A stretch of 64,000 nt of DNA from Amycolatopsis eburnea (GTDB taxonomy: Bacteria; Actinomycetota; Actinomycetes; Mycobacteriales; Pseudonocardiaceae), in contig NZ_RSEC01000059.1 in the NCBI RefSeq assembly GCF_003937945.1, positions 665,422-729,421 of the forward strand, given 5' to 3'. The notes under the pieces were generated by a model. The model had not been told where the DNA came from. It saw only the letters and a program-made list of their open reading frames with translations, and ran no database searches. A program made the position numbers and the translations under genes. Shown here in pieces: positions 43,966-55,800 of this stretch (its first letter is position 1; every line of letters begins with the position of its first letter).

Positions 43966-44619
43966 TCACCCGCCGGCCGGGTTGTCCGCGTAGTTCACCG
44001 CGATGTTCTTGAAGCCGAGCGACTGCAGCAGGCCGGTCAGCATCACCTTCGTGTTCCGCTCGGCGTCGGCCACCAGCGTGCTCTTCGCGGCCGCGGCCTG
44101 GATCTCCTTCTGGGCGAGCTCGTAAAGGGCCTGCTGCGAGTTCGGGTTGCCGTTGAGGAAGTCGTTGATGCGGGTGAACAGACCCTGCTGCTGCGCGTAG
44201 ACGTGGGATTCGTGCACGTCCAGCGTCGCCGGCTCCAGCTGGGCGTGCGCCAGGGTGATCGTGGCCGACTGCCGGTCGTCGGAAACCTGGACGGCGTCGC
44301 CCTTCAGCCCGGAGAAGTCCACGTACGCGTTGTCCGTGCCGACGCCGATGAACATCGTGTCGCTGCCCACGAGGAAGCTCGGCAGCACCGAGCTGGTCGT
44401 GATGTCCACGACCACCTGGAACGAACCACTGGCGGCCTCGTAGCGCGACAGCTCGACGATCGACTGCAGCAGCACCGGCCCGGAATGCTCTTCGGTCTGC
44501 TGGGCGAACGGGTTGCGCAACTGGGGTAACAGGTGAACGGCCGATCCGACGAGCGCCGCGACCGCCAAGACCACCACTGCCGCACCGATTCCGATGAGCC
44601 GCTTGCCCCATGCACCCAT
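43966..44619 (-). CDS. DUF4230-family membrane-anchored protein
   Basis: 217 aa. One N-terminal membrane helix (LIGIGAAVVVLAVAALVGSA) anchors a long extracytoplasmic domain with VVVDITTSSVLPSFLVGSDT and MFIGVGTDNAYVDFSGLKGD, then a long helical end. This matches the DUF4230 pattern of a single anchor and a secreted alpha/beta domain; function is unknown for the family. The ATG at 44619 has only a weak ribosome site. It is divergent from the small membrane-protein gene at 44707. Confidence 0.82.
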   Translation of the reverse strand: MGAWGKRLIGIGAAVVVLAVAALVGSAVHLLPQLRNPFAQQTEEHSGPVLLQSIVELSRYEAASGSFQVVVDITTSSVLPSFLVGSDTMFIGVGTDNAYVDFSGLKGDAVQVSDDRQSATITLAHAQLEPATLDVHESHVYAQQQGLFTRINDFLNGNPNSQQALYELAQKEIQAAAAKSTLVADAERNTKVMLTGLLQSLGFKNIAVNYADNPAGG

Positions 44620-44706
44620 GCCGGGAGGAATACCCCGGCCGGCGCTTGGCGAACCGGCCCGGTGGGTACGTTCGCGGAGTCGAGCCCGCCGGAGAGGGGA
44701 GACGCC

Positions 44707-44961
44707 GTGCGCAAGTGGTGGTTGTGGGTCCTGGTGATCGCGCTCGTCATCCTGGTTCTGGGGTTGATCTTCGGCGGGTACCGCAAGGGCACGAAGCTCG
44801 GCGCACCCGCTCCGGTGACGGCGGCGCATTCGGGGAGGATTCCGGCGGGCGAAGCGGCCGATCACCCTCCGAATTGCGCCGCCTATTTCGTTACGGTCCA
44901 ATCGGGTGGTGCGGTTCTTGTCCTGTTTCCCGGACGCTGGGATGACCGGCGAATTATCTGA
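44707..44961 (+). CDS. Small single-pass membrane protein
   Basis: 84 aa from GTG at 44707, with GGAGAGGGGAG ahead of it. The first residues, RKWWLWVLVIALVILVLGLI followed by FGGYRKGTK, make one strong membrane helix followed by a basic stop-transfer segment; proteins with this start are common in actinomycetes. The remaining ~50 residues lack features and the true end could be shorter in relatives. The function is unknown. Confidence 0.6.
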   Translation: MRKWWLWVLVIALVILVLGLIFGGYRKGTKLGAPAPVTAAHSGRIPAGEAADHPPNCAAYFVTVQSGGAVLVLFPGRWDDRRII

Positions 44962-45501
44962 AATAAAACCGGTGCCTGGGTGCACGAGACGGTGCACGTG
45001 CGTCCGGATGTGCTGGTTGACTCGCCGGTAATCCGCCGGGGAAAGATCAAGAATTGCGTTTCCGCAGTTCGCGGGTCCATTGCGGGGGTGCGGGCTGGAA
45101 GGCGGGAAGTGGTGGAAGATCGCCGGTTTGAGCCGTTGCGCCACGGGGTAACAGGGTCCAGCGGTCGAGCAGTGGCCGTGTGAACCGGTCGGCGAGGTGG
45201 TCCGGCGATTTGCCGCTACCCGCCGTTGTTCGACGTGTGCGCCGGTGCTGGAAACCGTCGGGTAAATCGCTGTTCAGCTCGTGGAATGGTGCCGGTGCCG
45301 TTGCTACGTTGGGTAGCCCCGAACCGCCTTCGTTCAGTGTTGGAATCCCACGATTGGCGGTACTGACGATCAGCGGCGAACAGGCAGCGTATTGATTCCA
45401 GCGGCCCCGGTGAGCTGTGCTGGTGGGGATTGTTCGGGGCGGTTGCGGTCGTGGGGCATTCGCAGTGCTGGGTTTTTCGTGCGATATCGGAGGGTCGGGT
45501 C
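44962..45501. other. 540-nt intergenic region upstream of the biosynthetic cluster, no supported gene
   Basis: This stretch is less GC-rich than the flanking genes. It contains GTGCACGAGACGGTGCAC (two GTGCAC hexamers) near 44981-44998 and should hold the promoter of the serine hydrolase and NRPS genes. Short frames on either strand lack ribosome sites and family features, so I assign no gene. Confidence 0.55.
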
Positions 45502-46779
45502 ATGCAATCCGTACGAGACGGTCACCTCGCCTCGGACCGGCAACGGGTCACGGTGGAACGGCTGGACGCGGTGCTGGGCCGCGCGGCTCGCCGGCACCGG
45601 GTGCCGGGAGCGCAGCTCGCGGTCCTGCGCGACGGCGAGCGGATGGTGGTCCAGACCGGTGTCGAGGACCAGGACCGCGGCACGCCGATGACCGGGGAGT
45701 CCGCGGTGCCGTCGGGGTCGGTGACCAAGGTGGCCACGGCGACCGTCGTGATGGCCCTCGTCGCCGACGACGACCTGGAGCTCGACCAACCCGTCGGCGA
45801 CGTCCTGGGCGTGGCCGGCCTGGACCGCGGCCTCACCCCGCGCCGGCTGCTCAGTCACACCAGCGGGCTCCCGTCCGACCCCGCCGACCCGGCCGCGGGC
45901 TGCCTGCGCGAGGTGCGCGAGGCCGTCCCCGTCTGCCCGGCGGGCACCGCGTTCTCCTACTCGAACCTCGGGTACGCGCTGGTCGGCGCCGTGATCGAGG
46001 CGGTGACCGGGATGACCTGGCGGGAGGCGGTCGAGGCGATCGTCCTGCGGCCGTCGAAGATCGAGCCGGTCTACGCCGGGCACGGCGTCTCCGGGCACGG
46101 GCGGGCCACCGGTCCGGCCGGGGCGCGGCCGGTCGAACAGGTGCTGCCGCCCATGCTCGAACCCGCCGGGGCGCTCGCGTTCAGCGCGCGGGACCTGGTC
46201 GAGCTCGGCCGGATCCACCTGGGCAAGCCGGGGCTGCTCGACGTCGTGACGGCCGCCGACATGCACCGGGCCGTGCCGGAAGCCGAGCCGTTCGGGCTCG
46301 CCGACGGCTGGGGCCTCGGCATCGCGCACTTCGGCTCCGGCGAGGACACCTGGCTCGGCCACGACGGCACCGCCGACGGCACGTCCTGCCACCTGCGCGT
46401 CGACCAGGCCGGCGCCTGCGTGGTCGCGTTCACCGCGAACGGCGCCGCCGGCACCGACATGTGGCACGACGTCGCCGCCGAACTGCGCGAACTGGGCCTC
46501 GACCTGCCCGAACAGCGCTTCGGCCAGCCCGGTGCCCGGCCCGTGCCGGTCCCGGACGGCCACTTCGGCACCTACCGCAACGGGGCCATCGACTACACCG
46601 TCCGCCGCGACGGCGCGGGTGCCGCGCTCGTCGTCGACGGCGAGGTCTACCCCGGACTGGTCCTGCACGACGACGGCAGCTTCACCGTCCGCGACCCCGC
46701 GACCGGCCGGGCCACCCCGTGCGGCCGCTTCCGCACTGCCGCGGTCGAAATCGGTGGCCGCCTCGCGCGGCGCCGCTGA
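45502..46779 (+). CDS. PBP/beta-lactamase-fold serine hydrolase, probable stand-alone NRPS cyclase (SurE type)
   Basis: 425 aa. The SxxK motif SVTK (in [15 protein letters not shown]), the YxN motif YSN ([10 protein letters not shown]) and the third motif HDG ([11 protein letters not shown]) define an intact penicillin-binding-protein/class C beta-lactamase active site. [20 protein letters not shown] at the N-terminus and a C-terminal lipocalin-like beta domain (about residues 330-425) also occur in PBP-type thioesterases such as SurE. No signal peptide is seen, so the enzyme stays in the cytosol, which argues against a cell-wall enzyme. It ends 71 nt before the NRPS start. I infer trans-acting release and macrocyclisation; a resistance hydrolase is the alternative. 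Confidence 0.85.
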   Translation: MQSVRDGHLASDRQRVTVERLDAVLGRAARRHRVPGAQLAVLRDGERMVVQTGVEDQDRGTPMTGESAVPSGSVTKVATATVVMALVADDDLELDQPVGDVLGVAGLDRGLTPRRLLSHTSGLPSDPADPAAGCLREVREAVPVCPAGTAFSYSNLGYALVGAVIEAVTGMTWREAVEAIVLRPSKIEPVYAGHGVSGHGRATGPAGARPVEQVLPPMLEPAGALAFSARDLVELGRIHLGKPGLLDVVTAADMHRAVPEAEPFGLADGWGLGIAHFGSGEDTWLGHDGTADGTSCHLRVDQAGACVVAFTANGAAGTDMWHDVAAELRELGLDLPEQRFGQPGARPVPVPDGHFGTYRNGAIDYTVRRDGAGAALVVDGEVYPGLVLHDDGSFTVRDPATGRATPCGRFRTAAVEIGGRLARRR

Positions 46780-46850
46780 CCTTCGAACCCCTCCCCGTGC
46801 CCGCCGTGCCGGCGGGCTCCTCAGCCTGCGCCCGGAAGGTGCGACCGACG

Positions 46851-49800
46851 ATGACCGTGCAAGACTCCCCGGCGAGAACCGGGGCACTGACCGAGCTGTT
46901 CGCCGCCCGGGTCCGCGAAACCCCGGACGCCGTCGCGGTCGACGGCGAAGACCGGCTCACCTACGCCGAGCTGGCCGACCGCGCCGAGCGGCTCGCCGCG
47001 CACCTGCTCCGGCTGGGACTGTCCCCGGAGGACCGGGTCGGGCTCCTGCTGCGGCGCTCGGCCGAGCTGGTGGTCGCCGAGCTGGCGGTCGTGCTGGCCG
47101 GCGGCGCCTACGTACCGCTCGACCTGCGGGCGCCGGACGACCGGCTCCGGCTGGTGCTCGCCACCGCCGGGGTTTCGGTGCTGGTGACCGACGACCCCGG
47201 GCGCGCCGGAAGGGTCCACAGTGGACCCGTCGTCGAAGCCAGGCAGCCGCTGCCGGAACGGGACCGCGAACTGCCCGATGTGGACGGTGACCGGCTCGCC
47301 TACCTCATGCACACCTCGGGCTCGACCGGCGCGCCGAAGGGGGTCGCGGTCCGGCACCGGGACGTGGCGGCGCTGGCCGCGGACACCCGGTTCGCCGGGG
47401 ACGCGCACCGCCGGGTGCTGCTGCACTCGCCCGCCGCGTTCGACGCGACGACGTACGAACTGTGGGTACCGTTGCTCTCCGGCGGCACGGTCGTGGTCGC
47501 CCCACCCGGCGACCTCGACGTCGAAACCCTGCGCGGGCTCCTCGAACGGCACGCCGTCACAGCGCTCTGGCTGACGGCCGGCTTGTTCCGCATCGTGGCG
47601 CAGGAAGCGCCGGACTGCTTCCGCGGCGTGCGGGAGGTCTGGACCGGCGGTGACGTCGTCCCGTCCGGCGCCGTCCGGCGCGTGCTGCGTGCCTGCCCCG
47701 GCCTCACCGTGGTCGACGGCTACGGGCCGACCGAGACCACCACCTTCGCGACCAGCCACCGGATGCCGTCGGCGGACCGGGTGCCCGACGCCGTCCCGAT
47801 CGGACGGCCGCTCGACGACGTCGGCGTGCGCGTGCTGGACGGCGCGCTGAACCCGGTCGCGCCCGGCGAACCCGGCGAGCTGCACCTGGCCGGGGCCGGG
47901 CTGGCCCGCGGGTACTGGGCCCGGCCCGGCGCGACCGCGGACCGGTTCGTGGCCGACCCGGCCGGGGCGCCCGGCGACCGGATGTACCGCACCGGTGACC
48001 TGGTGCGCCAGAACGCCGACGGCGAGTTCGAGTTCCTCGGCCGAGCCGACGACCAGGTCAAGGTCCGCGGCTTCCGCGTCGAGCTGGGCGAGATCGAGAC
48101 GGTGCTCGCCGCCGCGCCCGGGGTCGCCGAGGTCGTGGTCGTGGCCCGGGAGGACCGGCCCGGCGCCAAGCGGCTGGTCGCCTACGTCGTCGCGGCGCCG
48201 GACGCCGACCCCGGCGACCTGCGGGCCGTCGCCGCCGCGGCCCTGCCGGACTACATGGTGCCGTCCGCGTTCGTCGTCCTCGACGCACTTCCGTTGAGCG
48301 GCAACGGGAAAGTCGACCGCCGCGCGCTGCCCGCGCCGCCCGCGGACCCGGGGGAGCGCGGCACCGAGCCGCGGACGGACACCGAACGCGAGCTGGCCCG
48401 CGTGCTGGCCGACGTGCTGGGCGTGGCCCGCCTCGGCGCCGGCGACGACTTCTTCGCCGCCGGTGGCGACTCGATCCTCGCGGTGCAGGCGTTGTCCCGG
48501 GTGCGCCGGACGTTCGGCGTCCGCCTGGCGGCCCGGGCGATCTTCGACGCGCCGAGCGTCACCGCCCTGGCCCGGCTGGTCGAGGCCGCGCCGCGCGCCG
48601 ACGAGGCCGCGATCCCGGTGACCCCGCCAGCCGAGGTGCTCCCGCTGTCCCCGGCCCAGCGGCGGCTGTGGTTCCTGGACGAACTGGCCGGCGGCAGCGC
48701 CGAGTACAACACCGGCGTCGGCTTGGCGCTGTCCGGCCCGCTCGACGTCGAGGCCCTGCGCGGTGCGCTGGCGAACCTCTGCGCCCGCCACGAATCGCTG
48801 CGAACGACGTTCGATTCGGTCGACGGCGAGGGGGTGCAACGGATCGCGCCTACGGCGGAGATCCCGTTGCGGATCGCCGAAACCCCCGCGGACGACGACG
48901 TCCTCGCGGCCGAGCTGGCCACCCCGTTCGACCTGCGCACCGGGCCGCTGACGCGGGCGGTGCTCTACCCGCAGGGGCCCGGCGAGCACCTGCTCGTGCT
49001 GTGCCAGCACCACATCGTCACCGACGGCCGCTCGATCGGCATCCTGACCGGCGAACTGCTGGATCTGTACGCGGGCGCCAGCCTGCCGCCGCTCCCGCTG
49101 GGCTACCGCGACTACACGCGCTGGCAGCAGAAGTCCGATGTGGACAAGCAGGCCGCCTACTGGCGGGAGCGGCTCGACGGCGTCGAACCGCTCGCCGTGC
49201 CGACCGACCGGCCGCGTCCCGCGCAGCGCGACACCGCGGGCGCGGTCCACCACCACGACCTGCCCGCCGGTCTCGTGCGGCGGGTCACCGAAGCCGGGCG
49301 GCCGTTCGGGGCGACGCCGTTCATGACGCTGACCGCGGCCGTGCAACTGCTCCTGACGGCCTACGGCGGGCAGCGCGACATCGCAGTCGGCACCGCCGTC
49401 GCCGGGCGCGACCGGGCCGAACTCGAACCGCTGACCGGGTTCTTCGTCAACACCCTCGTCCTGCGGTCCGAAGTGGACGGTGGGCAGTCCTTCGAGGACT
49501 TCCTCGGCGCGTTCCGGGAAACCGTGCTGGAGGCGTTCGCGCACGGCGACGTCCCCTTCGACCGCGTCGTCGAAGAGGTCCAGCCGGACCGTGATCCCTC
49601 TCGGACGCCGCTGGTGCAGGCCGTCGTCGTGCTGCAGACGCCGCTGGTGCGGCCGCGCGAAGTCGCGGGGCTGCGGGTGCGCGAGCACGACCTGCCGCGG
49701 CCGTCCGCCCGGTTCGACCTGGTGATCGAGTTCTGGCCGCGTGACGACGGTCTGCGCGTCACGGTGGAGTACGCGACCGCGCTCTTCGACGCCGCCACCA

Positions 49801-52800
49801 TCGCCCGGCTGACCGAGAGCCTCGAAGTACTCCTCGAAGGCATCGCCGCCGACCCGGCCCGCCCGGTGGACGCGCTGCCGCTGCTCACCCCGGACGACCG
49901 CCGGTTCCTGCTCCCGGCCGCGGTCGACGCCACCCCGCGGGAGACCGTCACCGCGCGGTTCGACCGCGTCGCGGCCGAGCACCCGGACGCGCCCGCCGTG
50001 GTCTTCGGCGACGTCCGCTGGGGCTACGGCGGGCTGCGGGCCCGCGCGGACCGGCTCGCCCGGCGGCTCGTCCGGCTGGGCGTCCGGCCGGAGGACCGCG
50101 TCGGCGTGCTGATGGACCGCTCGGCCGACCTCGTCGTGGCCCTGCTGGCGATCCTGAAGGCGGGCGGTGCCTACCTCCCGCTGGACCTGCGCGCGCCCGC
50201 CGACCGGCTGCGGCTGCTGCTCGACGGCACGGACCTCCTGCTCACCGACGACCGGTGGCACGACACCGCCACGACTGTCCACGCCGGACAGACGCTGCTG
50301 GTGTCCGATGTGGACGAGGCTGCGGGTGCACCCGAAGTCGCGCTCCACCCGGACAACCTGGCCTACGTCGAGTACACCTCCGGGTCGACCGGCCTGCCCA
50401 AGGGTGTCGCGGTCCGCCACGCCGACGTGGTCGCGCTGGCCGCCGACCCGCGGTTCGCCGGTGGCGCCCACGAGCGGGTGCTGGTGCACTCGCCGCTGGC
50501 GTTCGACGCGTCCACCTACGAGCTGTGGGTGCCCCTGCTGACCGGCGGGACCGTCGTCGTCGCCCCGCCGGGGGACCTGGACGCCGACGCGGTCCGGGCA
50601 CTGGTCGCGGAACACGGGGTCACCGCGATGTGGCTGACGGCGGGGCTGTTCCGCCTGTTCGCCGAGGAGGACCCGGGGTGCTTCACCGGGCTGCGGGAGG
50701 TCTGGACCGGCGGGGACGTCGTCCCGCCGGACGCCGTGCGCGACGTCCTGGCCGCCTGCCCCGGCCTGGCCGTCGTCGACGGGTACGGCCCGACCGAGAC
50801 CACGACGTTCGCGACGGCCTTCCGGATGACCGGCGCGGTCCCCGAGGTCGTCCCGATCGGCACCCCGCTGGCCGGCATGCGCGGGTACCTGCTGGACGAG
50901 CACCTGCGCCCGGTGCCGCGCGGCGCGCTCGGCGAGCTGTGCCTCGCCGGACCCGGCCTCGCGCGCGGGTACGCCGGGCGGCCCGGCGCGACCGCCGGCC
51001 GGTTCGTCGCCTGCCCGTTCGGCGTCCCCGGCGAGCGGATGTACCGCACCGGCGACCGCGCGCGGTGGCGCACCGACGGGACCCTCGAGTTCGCCGGCCG
51101 CGCCGACGACCAGGTCAAGATCCGCGGCTTCCGGGTCGAACCGGCCGAGGTGGAACGCGCGCTGGCCGCCGAGGCGGCGGTGGCGCAGGCCGTGGTCGTC
51201 GTGCGGGCGACCGGCGGCCGCAAGCGGCTCGTCGGGTACGTCGTCCCGGCCGACGGGGCCACTGTGGACACCGAGGCGCTGCGCGGCGCGCTGGGACGCA
51301 CGCTGCCGGACTACCTGGTGCCGTCGGCGATCGTCGTGCTGGGCGCGTTGCCGTTGAGTGCCAACGGGAAGGTCGACCGGCGGGCGCTGCCGGAACCGGT
51401 GGTCGAGACCGGGGGCCGCGCGCCCCGCACCGCGCGGGAGGCCGTGCTCGCCGGGATCTGGGCGGAGGTGCTCGGCGTGGAACGCGTCGGCGCCGACGAC
51501 AACTTCTTCGCACTCGGCGGCGACTCGATCCTCAGCATCCAGGTCAGCGCCCGCGCCCGGCGGGCCGGGCTCGAAGTGACCACCGCCGACCTGTTCCGGC
51601 ACCAGACGATCGCGGCACTGGCCGCGGTGGTGACCGAAGCCGGAGCGGCGCCGGTCCGCGGGCCGGTGTCCGGCGCCGTGGTGCCGACGCCGATCCAGCG
51701 CTGGTTCTTCGAGACCGTCCGGGTGCCGGACCGGTTCGACCAGGCGATCTCGGTCGAACTCGGCGAGGACGTCGACGAAACCGCCCTCACCGGCGCGTTC
51801 GCCCGGCTGACCGAGCACCACGACGCCCTGCGGACGCGGTTCAGCCGCGCCGGCGACGGCACCTGGCGGCTGGAAAACGCCGCCACGGACGACGGGCATT
51901 CGCTGCTGCGCTGGTCGCTGTCGGGCCGCGTGCTGCACCTGTCCGCCCACCACCTCGTCGTCGACGGCGTCTCCTGGCGGATCCTCCTCGAGGACCTCGA
52001 AACCGCTTACCGCGGGGGAGAACTCGGCCCGCGGACGACGTCGTTCCAAGAGTGGGCCACGAGGCTGTCCGCGCACGCGGAGGCGGGCGGCTTCGACGAC
52101 GAACTCGGCCACTGGCGCGCGCTTCCGGCCGTCACCCCGCTCCCGGTCGACGGCACCGGGCTCAACACGGTCGCCGAGGAGCGCACGGTCACCGTCCGCC
52201 TGTCCGCCGAGGAGACCCGGGCGCTGCTGCGGCAGGTCCCGGACGTCTATCGCACCCAGGTCAACGACGTCCTGCTGACCGCGCTCGGCCGGGTCCTGCG
52301 CGACTGGACCGGCGGGGTCCCGGTGATCGACCTGGAGGGCCACGGCCGCGAGGAACTGTTCGACGGCGTCGACCTGTCCCGGACGGTCGGCTGGTTCACC
52401 AGCCTCTACCCGGTCGCGCTGGACGTCCCCGAAAACTGGGGCGAGGCGCTCAAGTCGGTCAAGGAGCAGCTGCGCGCGGTGCCCCGCCGGGGGATCGGCT
52501 ACGGCGCCCTGCGGTACCTGACCGGCACCGCCCCGGCGATCGACCCGCCGGTGAGCTTCAACTACCTCGGCCGGTTCGACCTCGCCGGCGACCTCTACGC
52601 GGGCCCGCCCGGCGACGTGTCCCTCGACGCCGACCTCGCCGGCCGCCGCCCGCACCTGCTCGACGTCGTCGGCCAGGCCGACGGCGACACCCTGCGGTTC
52701 ACCTGGCACTACGCCGAAACCGTGCACGACGAGGCCACCGTCGCCCGGCTCGCCGAGAGCTTCCTCGACGCGCTGCGCGGGATCATCCGGCACTGTGCCG

Positions 52801-55800
52801 AGCCCGGCGCGGGCGGCCGCACGCCGTCGGACTTCCCGCTCGCCCGCCTCGGCCAGGCCGCGGTGGACGCGCTCGGCGCGGACGTCGAAGACGCCTACCC
52901 GCTGACCCCGATGCAGGCCGGGATGGTCTTCCACGGCCTGGCCCGCCGCGGCGACCGCAACTACTTCGAGCAGATCTCGTTCGCCCTCGACGACGTACCG
53001 GACCCGCGACGGCTCGGCGAGGCCTGGCAGCGCGTCGTGGACCGGACGCCGGTGCTGCGCAGCCGGATCGCCTGGGAGGGCGTGCCGGAGCCGGTGCAGG
53101 TCGTCCAGCGGGCCGCCGAGGTCCTGGTGTCCTACCCGGACTGGTCCACAGTGGACGCCGACGCGGAGCTGGCCCGGCTGCTGGAAACCGACCTCGCCGA
53201 AGGGCTCGACCTGGCGCGGGCGCCGCTCATGCGGCTGGTCATCGCGAAGGATTCCGCCACCTCGGTGCGGGTCGTGTGGACGTTCCACCACGTGCTGCTC
53301 GACGGCTGGAGCGTCTTCGGTGTCCTGTCCGACGTCCTCGCCGTGCTGCGCGGCGAGGAGCCGCCCGCCCGGCGGCCGTTCCGCGACTACGCCGAATGGC
53401 TCGCCGCGCAGGACGACGAGCGCGCCGAAGCCCACTGGCGGGCCGAACTCGCCGGCGTGACGCCGACGCCGCTGCCCGGCGGCCGGACCGCCACCCGCGC
53501 GCACACGGCCAGCTCGACCGGCCGCGTCCCGGTCGAACTCGACGACGAGACGTCGGCCGCGGTCCAGGCCTTCGCGCGGCGGCACCACCTCACGGTCAAC
53601 ACCGTCGTGCAGGGTGCCTGGGCGGCGCTGCTGGCCCGCTACAGCGGTGAGACCGAGGTGTGCTTCGGCGCCACGGTGTCCGGCCGTCCGGCCGAGCTGC
53701 CCGGCGCGGACGACATCGCCGGCCTGTTCATCAACACGCTGCCGGTGCGGGTGCGGCTCGACCGCGACCGCGGGGTCGCGGACTGGCTGCGTGACCTGCA
53801 GGCGAACCAGGCGGAGGCCCGCCGGTTCGGCCACCTCGGCCTGACCCGGCTGCAGGCGCTCGGCGGCAGCTCCGGGCAGAGCCTCTTCGACAGCATCGTC
53901 GTCTTCGAGAACTACCCCGCCGCCGAGGTGCCGGGGCTGCGGGACGTCCGGGCGGCCGAGCGCACGAACTACCCGCTCGGCGTCGTCGCCTACCCGGGCC
54001 GCCGGCTGTCACTGGTGCTGAACCACGACCCGGACGTGATCGCGCCCGCGCTCGCCGGGCGGCTGGCGCACCACCTCGCCGCGCTGGTCCGCGGATTCGC
54101 CGCTACCCCGCACGAGCCGGTGAGCCGGATCCCGATGCTGTCGGCCGCCGAGACCCGGCAGCTGCTGGAGGAGCGCAACGCGACCGCGTGCCCGCTCCCG
54201 GGCGGTTCCCTGCCGGAGCTGTTCGCCGCCGCCGTCCGGCGTGACCCCGAAGCGGTCGCGCTGGTCACCGACGAGGAGTCCGTCACCTACGCCGAGCTGG
54301 ACGCGTGGTCGAACCGCCTGGCCCACCGGCTGCTCGACCTCGGCGTCCGGCCGGAAGACCGGGTCGCGGTGCTGCTGGACCGCTCGCCCGCGCTCGTCGC
54401 CGCCGAGCTGGCGATCGTGAAGGCCGGCGGGGCCTACCTCCCGCTCGACCTGCGCGCCCCGGCTGAGCGGATGCGGCTGCTGCTGCGCGAGGCCGGTGCC
54501 GAAATCCTGGTGGCCGACCGGAACTGGCTGGCCACCGCCGAAGACGTCCACAGTGGAGTGATCGTCACCGGCGCGGGCGACGCACCGGCGACCCCGCCCG
54601 CGGTCACGACCCACCGCGACCAGCTCGCCTACGTCATCTACACCTCCGGCTCGACCGGGACGCCCAAGGGCGTGGCCGCGCGGCACCGCGACGTCGCCGC
54701 GCTGGCCGCCGACCGGCGCTTCGCCGCGCACGACCGCGTCCTGCTGCACTCCCAGCAGGCCTTCGACGCCGCCACCTACGAGCTGTGGGTGCCGCTGCTC
54801 AACGGCGGCACGGTCGTCCTGGCCCCGCCCGGCGACCTCGACGTCCACACGCTCGGCCGCGTGCTCACGACTCACGGCGTGACCGGCGCGTTCCTCACCA
54901 CCGGCCTGTTCCGGCTGGTCGCCCAGGAAGCGCCGGAGGTCTTCGCCGGGGTCCGCGAGGTCTGGACCGGCGGCGACGCCGTGCCCGCCGTCGCCCTGCG
55001 CCGCGTCCAGGCCGCGTGCCCGGACACGCTGGTCGCCGACGTCTACGGGCCGACCGAGACCACGACGTTCGCGACCGTGCACCCGCTGCCCGGCGAGGTC
55101 CCCGACGTCGTGCCGATCGGCGCGCCGCTGGACAACACGCGGGTCTACGTCCTCGACGACGAGTTCCGGCTCGTCCCGCCGGGCGCGCCCGGGGAGCTGC
55201 ACATCGCCGGCGCCGGGCTGGCCCGCGGCTACCTCGGCCGGCCCGGCCTGACCGCCGAGCGGTTCGTCGCCGACCCGTTCGGGCCGCCGGGGGAGCGGAT
55301 GTACCGCACCGGCGACCTCGTGCGCTGGGACGACGAGGGCGCGCTCGAGTTCGTCGGCCGGGTCGACGAGCAGGTCAAGGTGCGCGGCTTCCGCGTCGAG
55401 CCGAGTGAGATCGAAGCCGCGCTGGGCGAGCACCCGGACGTCGTGCAGGCCGCGGTGCTGGCCCGCGCGGACGGCGGCGTGAAGCGCCTGGTCGCCTACG
55501 TCGTCGGGGAGACCGAAGGCTTGGCCGAGTTCCTGGGCCGGACACTGCCGGACTACATGGTCCCGGCCGCGTTCGTGAAGCTCGACCGGTTCCCGGTCAA
55601 CGTCAACGGGAAGCTCGACCGCCAGGCCCTGCCCGCACCCGACTTCGGCAGCCACGACCACGTCGCGCCGCGCACCGACCGCGAGCGGGAGCTGACCGCG
55701 ATCTGGGCCGAAGTGCTCGGCGCCGAGCGCGTCGGGATCACCGACGACTTCTTCGAGCTGGGCGGCGACTCGATCCTCAGCATCCAGGTGGTGTCCCGGG

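Noticed and set aside
45216-45503. 95-residue minus-strand frame in the gap before the serine hydrolase
   Set aside because: No ribosome site, no recognisable motif, and it crosses the probable promoter of the biosynthetic genes.
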